Assembly: GCF_041428715.1 (NCBI RefSeq)
Contig: NZ_CP155572.1
DNA from: Sporomusa malonica
GTDB taxonomy: Bacteria; Bacillota; Negativicutes; Sporomusales; Sporomusaceae
Direction: 5' to 3' (one strand)
Length of the DNA stretch: 64,000 nucleotides
Below, piece after piece: positions 1 to 6,557 of this stretch. Position 1 is the stretch's first letter. Each line of letters starts with the position of its first letter. The notes below the pieces were generated by a model, which worked only from the letters and a program-made list of their open reading frames with translations, made no database searches and was not told the DNA's origin. Made by a program: the position numbers and the translations under genes.

Positions 1-53
1 AGCCACTCAATTGAAAATACTTGTTTGTCATTAGTTACTAAGCCTGTATTCAT
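1..53 (-). CDS. Second ABC permease, 5' end only (cut by window edge)
   Basis: An ATG at 53-51 lies 2 bp after the stop codon of the preceding permease and has a purine-rich ribosome binding site (GGGAGGG) about 12 nt upstream. Seventeen codons are visible (MNTGLVTNDKQVFSIEW) before the sequence ends. Systems with one double ATPase and a RbsC/YufP-type permease normally carry a second permease directly downstream, so this is most likely the partner permease. The visible residues are too few to prove it. Confidence 0.6.
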   Translation of the reverse strand, partial: MNTGLVTNDKQVFSIEW

Positions 54-55
54 AA

Positions 56-1096
56 CTAGTGATACCCTCCCACTTTTGTCAAAGCGTAGAGGATAACCCC
101 ATTGCTGACAATAATGCGGGTTACCTCGGATAGATTTCCGACATTTACCGCTGAGTTTATAACCGGCATGGATATGGTCAATAGCGTCTGAAACAATATC
201 GTACCAGCGACAACATGAGCAATTGTTGCTTTTTTATCTGACGCTCCACCAATTAAGATGGCTGCAGTTGCCGCAAACGGCATCATGAGCGGCGCTTGGT
301 AAAGCTGCAGAAAACCAAAACTTTGGGCATACACAAGCATGCCAATACCACCGAGTATTGTTGAGATTACTGTTCCGATCATCCTCTGCCGGTCAACATC
401 AATCCCTGAAGCCACAGCAAAGCTGGGATTATCTCCTGCCGCCATCATGGCAATACCGGTTTTAGATCTCATAAACAACCACATGAGCAAACAGAAAATA
501 GCAAAAAACAGTATCGCACCTGTCGGAATCTTCGAGCCAAAAAATGGAATAGCCATAAAGTCGTCCAATACTTTAGCAAATCTGCCACTGAGGGCAATGG
601 TAGTCCGCAGGCCGTTGCCGCCAATCGCCCAGACCATCTCCGGACTTTTAAACGGTATCAGCAGCCAGCCAATAGACATGAGCGATACCATAGCAAAGCC
701 CATATAGGTACCTACTGTCATCTCATCGCCTTTTACCTTATTCAGTATCCAGCCATAGCCATAGCCCATAGCTGCCGAAAGCGGAATCGATATGATGACA
801 GCCCACATAAACGCCGACATCCCGCGCATATCCATCTCAATGCTGATACAGCCAGCCAGCAGTCCGGTAATAATACCTAAAGACAGACCGAAATTTAGCC
901 CAGTTCCCGACATAATACTCGGTACCATTGCCAATACCAGGATACCATTCATAGCTGTCCTCACCAGCGAATCGCCAAACATGGCTGCCACGTTCTGCTT
1001 TTGAAGAAAAGCCAGGGTAATCAGAACTACCAAGAATAAAGTAATACAAACCTTGGGATAGCCGTATTTATTGGTCACCTTTTGCCACAGTTCCAT
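56..1096 (-). CDS. ABC transporter inner-membrane permease (BPD_transp_2 / RbsC-YufP type)
   Basis: This 346-residue, very hydrophobic protein has about nine or ten membrane segments. It shows the glycine-rich core of the branched-chain/ribose/nucleoside permease superfamily (for example GTGLNFGLSLG near residue 64 and AAAILIGGASDK near residue 280). It would form the membrane channel together with the permease that starts at 53. The gene starts 2 bp from the ATPase stop codon, so the two are translationally close and surely co-transcribed. Pairing with a DUF3798 binding protein rather than a BMP or ribose-binding protein means the substrate cannot be inferred. Confidence 0.88.
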   Translation of the reverse strand: MELWQKVTNKYGYPKVCITLFLVVLITLAFLQKQNVAAMFGDSLVRTAMNGILVLAMVPSIMSGTGLNFGLSLGIITGLLAGCISIEMDMRGMSAFMWAVIISIPLSAAMGYGYGWILNKVKGDEMTVGTYMGFAMVSLMSIGWLLIPFKSPEMVWAIGGNGLRTTIALSGRFAKVLDDFMAIPFFGSKIPTGAILFFAIFCLLMWLFMRSKTGIAMMAAGDNPSFAVASGIDVDRQRMIGTVISTILGGIGMLVYAQSFGFLQLYQAPLMMPFAATAAILIGGASDKKATIAHVVAGTILFQTLLTISMPVINSAVNVGNLSEVTRIIVSNGVILYALTKVGGYH

Positions 1097-1098
1097 GA

Positions 1099-2700
1099 TT
1101 ATACAGCCGCCTCTCGGTCACTGTATTTACCAGCCATAGCTAAACCGTAGTTTACGTCAGGCGCAGTCGGGCTCAATATGGCTTCAATTGTCCCACCATA
1201 GACAACTGCAATCCGGTCGCAGATTGATCTGAGCTCACTGAGTTCGCTGGAAGTAACGACAATAGTCATACCCAATTCCCGGTTCAACTTGACCAGTAAA
1301 TCCAGCAATAATTTTTTTGCCCCAATGTCAATACCCCTTGTTGGCTCAGAAACAAATAAGATTTCCGGTTCTAATGTCAAAGCTCTTGCCACACATACTT
1401 TCTGTTGATTTCCGCCACTAAGCCTTCTGGTAATTTGAGTCGGCCCGGTGCAGCGGATGTCCAGATCTTTGATCATTCTGAGCGCATGTTCGCGAATTTT
1501 TTTATCATCAGCCATCTGAATGGCTTTAATCCCCAGAAACGGTTTAAGAAATCCTCCGCGAATCTGCATATTTGTCATCATAATATTCATTTCAATCGAA
1601 GTATCCAAAAGTAAGCCTACGCCTCTTCTGTCTTCAGAAACAAAGGCAAGTTTACTTTGAATGGCTTTTTTGGGGTTATTAAGTGCCAGCAGACTTTTGC
1701 CCTTGTAAATCTCCCCGGTGGCAGGATACAGACCCATCACACCGTTGGCTACTCCAATCTTGCCTTGGCCGGCCAATCCGGCCAAGCCCAGAATTTCGCC
1801 CCTTTTCACATCCAAATTTATATTTTTTACCATTTCCCCCGGCATAGTCACACTCATATTTCTAATGGAAAGTGCTATTTCCTGGTTTTGTACCCCCTTG
1901 GCCGTTTGCACTATCCTCTCCACGTTTTTACCAATCATCATTTCCGCTATATTTTCGAGGTTTGCCTCCTCATGCGTAATAAAGCCAACATTTGCCCCAT
2001 CACGCAAGACGGTAATGGAATCGGCAACCGCTAAGACTTCATCCAAGCGATGCGTAATAAATAAGATGGCGATGCCTTGGGCGGCAAGTATTTTCATTGC
2101 ATCCAGCAACTTGTCGGCTTCACTTTCGGCAAGCACAGCCGTCGGTTCGTCAAACACCAGCAATTTGATATTCTCTTTGTCTATTTCCCTGGCGATTTCA
2201 ATAAATTGCATGTACCCAACTGGCAGTCCTGCAACCGGCAGCCAGTCATCCACGTTCATCCCTAACGTCTTAAGCGCCTTTTGCGCATCTTTTCGCATTG
2301 ATGGCATGTCAAGGGATTTGAGACTGTCTCCCAAGACCTTACTAACCGGATTATGCTTGGTAGTCTCCCGGTTGAGTTTGATATTCTCAGTAATCGTAAA
2401 TCCAGGCAGCAGCATAAATTCTTGATGCACCATGCCAATTCCTAAATTCATAGCTGTTTTGGGAGATTCTATTGCCACAGGCTCTCCGTCCAAAACAACC
2501 TCACCCTTAATCCCGCCCGTGCTATAGATAACAGGCATACCAAACAGGATATTCATCAGCGTGGATTTTCCCGCCCCATTTTCACCTACCAACGCATGAA
2601 TTTCTCCTGGTCTTACTTTAATTGTTACCCCTTTTAACACCTTATTGCCAAAGTAGTCTTTGACAATATTATTCATCTCAAGTAAATACTCTGCAGCCAT
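1099..2700 (-). CDS. ABC transporter ATP-binding protein with two nucleotide-binding domains (RbsA/YufO type)
   Basis: The 533-residue protein has two tandem ABC ATPase domains. The N-terminal half carries Walker A GENGAGKST near residue 40 and Walker B LLVFDEPTAVL near residue 180. The C-terminal half has the signature RLSGGNQQKV and a modified Walker B (ILFVSEPTRGID). A single polypeptide with two domains is typical of sugar and nucleoside importers (RbsA, YufO), and in that family one ATP site is often degenerate. It energises import by the permeases at 56-1096 and 1-53. It lies 147 bp downstream of the binding-protein gene, with two hairpins in the gap. Confidence 0.93.
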   Translation of the reverse strand: MAAEYLLEMNNIVKDYFGNKVLKGVTIKVRPGEIHALVGENGAGKSTLMNILFGMPVIYSTGGIKGEVVLDGEPVAIESPKTAMNLGIGMVHQEFMLLPGFTITENIKLNRETTKHNPVSKVLGDSLKSLDMPSMRKDAQKALKTLGMNVDDWLPVAGLPVGYMQFIEIAREIDKENIKLLVFDEPTAVLAESEADKLLDAMKILAAQGIAILFITHRLDEVLAVADSITVLRDGANVGFITHEEANLENIAEMMIGKNVERIVQTAKGVQNQEIALSIRNMSVTMPGEMVKNINLDVKRGEILGLAGLAGQGKIGVANGVMGLYPATGEIYKGKSLLALNNPKKAIQSKLAFVSEDRRGVGLLLDTSIEMNIMMTNMQIRGGFLKPFLGIKAIQMADDKKIREHALRMIKDLDIRCTGPTQITRRLSGGNQQKVCVARALTLEPEILFVSEPTRGIDIGAKKLLLDLLVKLNRELGMTIVVTSSELSELRSICDRIAVVYGGTIEAILSPTAPDVNYGLAMAGKYSDREAAV

Positions 2701-2738
2701 TTGTCATCCCCCTGCGGATATACATTCAGCTCTGTCTC

Positions 2739-2782
2739 ATGTATAGTAAGGTTGCTTACTAAGCAGCAACCTTACTATACAT
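2739..2782. repeat. Perfect 18-bp inverted repeat between binding-protein and ATPase genes
   Basis: Arms at 2739-2756 and 2765-2782 are exact reverse complements with an 8-nt loop. No T-run follows on the minus (coding) strand, so it is not a classical terminator. It probably acts on the mRNA, protecting or processing the binding-protein transcript so that it is more abundant than the ATPase and permease messages. Confidence 0.6.
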
Positions 2783-2799
2783 AAAACATTTGGTTTTTT

Positions 2800-2841
2800 A
2801 CTAAGCTTCAGATGAGATTAAAACCCCACCTGAAGCTTAGT
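2800..2841. repeat. 12-bp inverted repeat just after the binding-protein gene
   Basis: Arms at 2800-2811 and 2830-2841 (ACTAAGCTTCAG and its complement) enclose an 18-nt loop, directly downstream of the stop codon at 2848. In the minus-strand transcript the stem is followed by A residues, not U, so it looks like a stabilising 3' hairpin rather than a terminator. TACTAAGC occurs both here and in the loop of the neighbouring hairpin. Confidence 0.5.
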
Positions 2842-2847
2842 CTTACT

Positions 2848-4005
2848 TTATAACGTTACGTAATCAATAAGAATGAGGTAGAAGTTGTCAAGAGTAATCT
2901 CTTTGCCTGTTTTGTCAGTAGTCTTAAGGATTTGCGCTTCGATCTTGGTACCTGTCGCTTCGGATAATTTCTTCATGAGAATTTCTTTGTTGTTTTTCTC
3001 TTTAAATTTACCTTCAGCCCAGTCTTTGGAGTATTCCACTCCGGCTTCAATGAATGACATATTAACAGGCACCGGCCAAGTGGAGAATCTGCCTGTTCCA
3101 TTTTTCTCGGCAATCTTTGCTTTGATTTGTCCTATAACATAGGAAACATCACCGGCTTTTTCAGCTGGAATCTGAATGCCGAGAGCTCCAGGATAGCCGT
3201 GAAACGGGCTGGGGCAGCATTGCTGCGCATCAATACCACCTGCATCCAGCGTAGCCTTAATCAGTGGCTCCTGCATAGCGCAGTTGGTATTGAAGAAGTT
3301 GGTGTTTTTGCCAAATTCGTTAACTTTTCTCGGAACATCTTCCAAGATAAATTGTTGCGCTCCTGGCACACCGGCATCACCTAACGGGTCGGGAGCCGTT
3401 GCGTCAATAAACTTTAACCCTAATTTTTCAGATTCGACTTTCATAATATCTCGTCTTTGTGCAAGTAACGGATAAGACATATGGCGAGGGAAAGAATAGT
3501 GCACTAATGTCGTTGCACCTAATTTTTTAGCTTGAGCCGGTATGGTTCTTCCCATCGCCAGCTCATCAACATTGAGAATGATATCTGCTTTTTTAGCAAC
3601 CATATCCGGGTCTTCGTTGGGAGCGCCGGCAATCAAAAGCATGTCCGGTCTGACTTCTTTCACTTTTTCAAAGGCAGCCGCACAACCCGGGACGGCTGGA
3701 CACATAATGATGGCTTTACAATCAGGGTCAGCAGCAAAAGCCAACATATTTGAAATGGTTGTCTCTTGCTCTTTCATAAAGTTGTCAGGAGTCGTCTTAA
3801 ACAAGATTACATCCTTACCATACTTCTTAACCATTTTTTCTGCCGCACGGTACTCTTCCTCATTTTGAGCGACGGTAGTAGTCATTATACCAATTTTAAC
3901 CTTTTTGGGAGCTTCCGATTGGGCCGGCGTTGACTTACCACATCCCGTAAATACAACGAGTAACATCATTGTGAGCAGTAGTAAGAAACCCTTTTTAAAC
4001 ATCAA
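2848..4005 (-). CDS. DUF3798 substrate-binding lipoprotein of the ABC importer
   Basis: This 385-residue protein begins with a signal peptide and a lipobox (VVFTGC near residue 22), so it should be a lipid-anchored extracytoplasmic binding protein. The mature part resembles periplasmic-binding type 1 folds and matches my memory of the DUF3798 family (motifs KIGIMTTTVAQNEEEYRAAE and PDCKAIIMCPAVPGC). The gene leads an operon with a double ATPase and two permeases, a BMP/YufN-like layout in which DUF3798 takes the binding-protein position. A strong ribosome binding site (GGAGGGG) precedes the ATG at 4005. The ligand is unknown. Confidence 0.88.
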   Translation of the reverse strand: MMFKKGFLLLLTMMLLVVFTGCGKSTPAQSEAPKKVKIGIMTTTVAQNEEEYRAAEKMVKKYGKDVILFKTTPDNFMKEQETTISNMLAFAADPDCKAIIMCPAVPGCAAAFEKVKEVRPDMLLIAGAPNEDPDMVAKKADIILNVDELAMGRTIPAQAKKLGATTLVHYSFPRHMSYPLLAQRRDIMKVESEKLGLKFIDATAPDPLGDAGVPGAQQFILEDVPRKVNEFGKNTNFFNTNCAMQEPLIKATLDAGGIDAQQCCPSPFHGYPGALGIQIPAEKAGDVSYVIGQIKAKIAEKNGTGRFSTWPVPVNMSFIEAGVEYSKDWAEGKFKEKNNKEILMKKLSEATGTKIEAQILKTTDKTGKEITLDNFYLILIDYVTL

Positions 4006-4269
4006 ATCCCCTCCGGTTTAATATAATATTAGTAAAAGAAGCTCTCTTCTTTAACTACCAAGCCCATTTTTATCCATCATTTACCTTGTTTACCTAATAT
4101 TAACATGGTAATATTATCCTGGTCAATGATAGATTTATATAAATGAACAAATTTTGTATTATTAATAAATTTATGGCAAATATAATAACATTTTTCATTT
4201 ATATAAAAAAATGATAAATGTCGTATAGCCTCTGATATCGATGCAACCGATATTCCATTCTCCTTCTAA
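4006..4269. other. AT-rich intergenic region upstream of the DUF3798 operon
   Basis: This 264-bp stretch contains no credible gene. It is very AT-rich near 4120-4200 and holds TATTATATT-like promoter sequence just upstream of the ribosome binding site (4020-4030). It presumably carries the operon promoter. No operator could be defined. Confidence 0.4.
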
Positions 4270-4361
4270 ATATAAAGAAAGCACAGCTTGCGCCGAGCCT
4301 CTGGCGACAGCGGAAGCCGATGCTGCCCTTATCCAGGAGGAGAGTTATACTTTCTAACAGG
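4270..4361 (-). repeat. Dispersed intergenic repeat, copy 1
   Basis: The reverse complement of this 92-bp stretch matches 57078-57166 with roughly 10 differences over about 90 aligned bases. Both copies start with CCTGT(A/T)AGAAAGTATAAC, contain a conserved CTTCCGCTGTCGCCA core and end near CTTTCTTTA, so the ends form a short inverted repeat (AGAAAG/CTTTCT). The core can fold (CGCC...GGCG). It codes for nothing credible and sits between two terminated genes. It is best described as a short dispersed palindromic or MITE-like element. Confidence 0.8.
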
Positions 4362-4369
4362 ACACAAAT

Positions 4370-4397
4370 AATCCGTAGACGCAAGCATCTACGGATT
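4370..4397 (-). terminator. Rho-independent terminator of the CBO0543 gene
   Basis: Perfect 10-bp arms (AATCCGTAGA and complement) with an 8-nt loop lie 31 bp downstream of the stop codon at 4429. On the minus strand they are followed by a T-rich stretch. Confidence 0.7.
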
Positions 4398-4428
4398 ATA
4401 ATTTAAGGAAAATTTGGCGATGCGTTAT

Positions 4429-4908
4429 TCATCGCTCAAAATAATCACACCCGCGCCGAAAAAGGGCAATAAAAGTTCTCGACAGTAAAAATGTAATAGT
4501 CAGTGTGTAAAAAGTAGTAAACCAGCTCCAGTCAATATAGTGGATAAGACCCGTATAGCGCTCTAATGGATATTCGATCGCCGTTATCCCCGCACTAAAT
4601 AGTAGAGCATAGTAAATAATAGGCCCAATGCCTCGATTCTTGGTCACTTGATTATAGAGTACACACAAGATCGGGAATACCCATAACTCAAATAAGATGC
4701 TGGTATCGTAGTAATAAGGCAACCAGTGATAGGGATACTCGATCAACTTCAAATTTACTACCGGACTCCCCCAAATGAAGTCAAGATTACATTTAAATAG
4801 ATAAACGACAACCCAGTCCCGGAAATATCTCCAGTCAACCACAAAAATCAATAGAAGCAAAGCAATAACGAATGCGGATATGCTAATAACATTTTCCGTA
4901 AAGGGCAT
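4429..4908 (-). CDS. CBO0543-family small integral membrane protein
   Basis: The predicted 159-residue protein has about five membrane segments rich in Trp and Tyr (for example WRYFRDWVVVYLF and HYIDWSWFTTFY). This matches the CBO0543 family of clostridial and Negativicutes membrane proteins of unknown function. I chose the ATG at 4908 (MPFTENV) because GGGAG lies 9 nt upstream. An in-frame ATG at 4953 has no obvious ribosome binding site. A second family member is at 37696. It is monocistronic, with its own terminator. Confidence 0.75.
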   Translation of the reverse strand: MPFTENVISISAFVIALLLLIFVVDWRYFRDWVVVYLFKCNLDFIWGSPVVNLKLIEYPYHWLPYYYDTSILFELWVFPILCVLYNQVTKNRGIGPIIYYALLFSAGITAIEYPLERYTGLIHYIDWSWFTTFYTLTITFLLSRTFIALFRRGCDYFER

Positions 4909-5104
4909 AATGACAATCTCCCAATATTTTGAAATTCCAATGATGGGCAACATGCGGAAGAGTTAATTTAGGGCTTTGAACTATGCCCTGCTAAATTATT
5001 GCTGCACCAGGTGAATTCTCTCCTTATTATGAGCAAAAAAAGCATAAGCAACACTTACACTTTAAATTTTTTAATAAAAAAATGTCTACTTCTGCGAAAA
5101 TGAC

Positions 5105-5135
5105 AAAACCGCAGACAAAAAATGTCTACGGTTTC
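5105..5135 (-). terminator. Terminator of the DUF362 gene
   Basis: A 10-bp stem (ACCGCAGACA/TGTCTACGGT, one G-U pair) with a five-base loop lies just downstream of the stop codon at 5149. It is followed by T residues on the minus strand. Confidence 0.75.
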
Positions 5136-5148
5136 CTTTTAAGCCAGA

Positions 5149-6273
5149 TTAGATTTCAATAAGCTCATACTCTTTCGTGCCGATACCAATTTTTTCAGCA
5201 TGATCAAGACAGACCAGCCAATTGGTTTCCGGATGGGTAGCACGGAAATGATCATGGTCATCACAGTTGCTGCCATGTTTTTTCACCTGCTCCTCCAAAT
5301 AGCTGCCGGAAATGATTGGAGCTTGATTCGCCATATCAGCACAAGCCATATCAAGAGCTACCGGGTCAAAAGATGCAAACATACCGATATCAGGGATAAT
5401 TGGCACATCATTTTCTGCATGACAATCACAGAATGGTGCTACATCAACAACTAAGCTTATATGAAAATGCGGCCGGTTATTGAGTACAGCCCAAGAATAT
5501 TCGGCGATTTTTTTATTGAGAATATCGTTAGACTCATCCCAGGCTGCAACAATAGCATTAAAATGACAAGTACCTATACATCTTCCGCAGCCAACACATT
5601 TAGCAGGGTCGATCATTGCCTTTTCACCTGTAACACTGATTGCACCATGAGCACAAATTTTGGTACATACGCCACAGCCAACACAGGCTTTACTTCTAAC
5701 ACTAGGTTTGCCGTCACTGTGCATCTCCATTTTTCCAGCTCTTGAGCCACAGCCCATACCAATATTTTTTAATGCACCGCCAAAACCGGTAAGCTCGTGC
5801 CCTTTGAAATGGTTTAGACTGATAACGATATCTGCATCCATTACGGCACGTCCAATTTTAGCCTCTTTCACATATTCACCACATGGCACAGGAATATATG
5901 CCTCGTCAGTTCCTTTTAGCCCATCACCAATAATGATCTGGCAGCCTGTAGTGAATGGATTATAGCCATTTTCATAAGCTGCATCCATATGTTCAATAGC
6001 ATCTTTACGTCTGCCTACATATAACGTATTGCAATCTGTAAGAAACACCTTTCCGCCCATGCCTTTTATTATATCGGCAATCACTTTGGAGTAATTCGGT
6101 CTGAGAAAGGCCAGATTACCAGGCTCACCAAAATGTATTTTAATTGCGGTAAATTTACTTTTAAAATCAATTTGTTCAATTCCAGCTTCTTTAACCAATC
6201 GCTCCAGTTTCTGCAGCAAATTCATCTTGGGAGTGGCCCGCAAATTAGTAAAATAAACCTTTGATTTCTCCAT
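5149..6273 (-). CDS. DUF362 domain protein with a 2x[4Fe-4S] ferredoxin insert
   Basis: The 374-residue protein has an N-terminal DUF362 region (IKIHFGEPGN near residue 45; SLNHFKGHELTGFGGALKN near residue 155). A bacterial ferredoxin module follows, with two CxxCxxCxxxC clusters (CVGCGVCTKIC and CVGCGRCIGTC, about residues 197-237), and then a C-terminal DUF362 half (FASFDPVALDMAC). Such proteins are common in anaerobes and are thought to be cytoplasmic electron-transfer or metal-handling proteins, but no reaction is established. The ATG at 6273 has a strong AGGAGG ribosome binding site. It is monocistronic with its own terminator. Confidence 0.9.
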   Translation of the reverse strand: MEKSKVYFTNLRATPKMNLLQKLERLVKEAGIEQIDFKSKFTAIKIHFGEPGNLAFLRPNYSKVIADIIKGMGGKVFLTDCNTLYVGRRKDAIEHMDAAYENGYNPFTTGCQIIIGDGLKGTDEAYIPVPCGEYVKEAKIGRAVMDADIVISLNHFKGHELTGFGGALKNIGMGCGSRAGKMEMHSDGKPSVRSKACVGCGVCTKICAHGAISVTGEKAMIDPAKCVGCGRCIGTCHFNAIVAAWDESNDILNKKIAEYSWAVLNNRPHFHISLVVDVAPFCDCHAENDVPIIPDIGMFASFDPVALDMACADMANQAPIISGSYLEEQVKKHGSNCDDHDHFRATHPETNWLVCLDHAEKIGIGTKEYELIEI

Positions 6274-6392
6274 AATATCCTCCTCTAACCTTTTTTACAT
6301 TAATTGTATTCTAACCCGGTAATTTATTCTACACCTTAGAGCAAACTATAAGTCAATAGCCTATCGGCAATTCTCCGTGGTGCTTACCATTA

Positions 6393-6467
6393 CTATATAT
6401 TGTTAGTATCTAAGAGGTAGGTTGTCACTCCAAGCTTGTCTGCTACCTGCTTAATTGTATAGCTCAT
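6393..6467 (-). pseudogene. Truncated MerR-family regulator (N-terminal helix-turn-helix stub)
   Basis: Starting at 6467, 24 codons read MSYTIKQVADKLGVTTYLLD... and then stop. The first 17 residues match the opening of MerR winged-helix domains (normally followed by LRYYDEEGL). A good ribosome binding site (AGGGGG) precedes the ATG. The rest of the gene is missing, so this is a remnant of a decayed regulator upstream of the divergent phosphotransferase gene. Confidence 0.65.
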
Positions 6468-6557
6468 AAACCGATCCCCCTAATAGTATAAAAGTGATTG
6501 TCAGGTAAACAATAATTTTACCCAATGACTAAACTAGGCTAAAACTACGCAAAAGGA

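Noticed and set aside
4199..4384. 61-residue reading frame on the minus strand
   Set aside because: It lies almost entirely within the dispersed repeat and a terminator. The second repeat copy does not preserve the frame, so it is not a gene.
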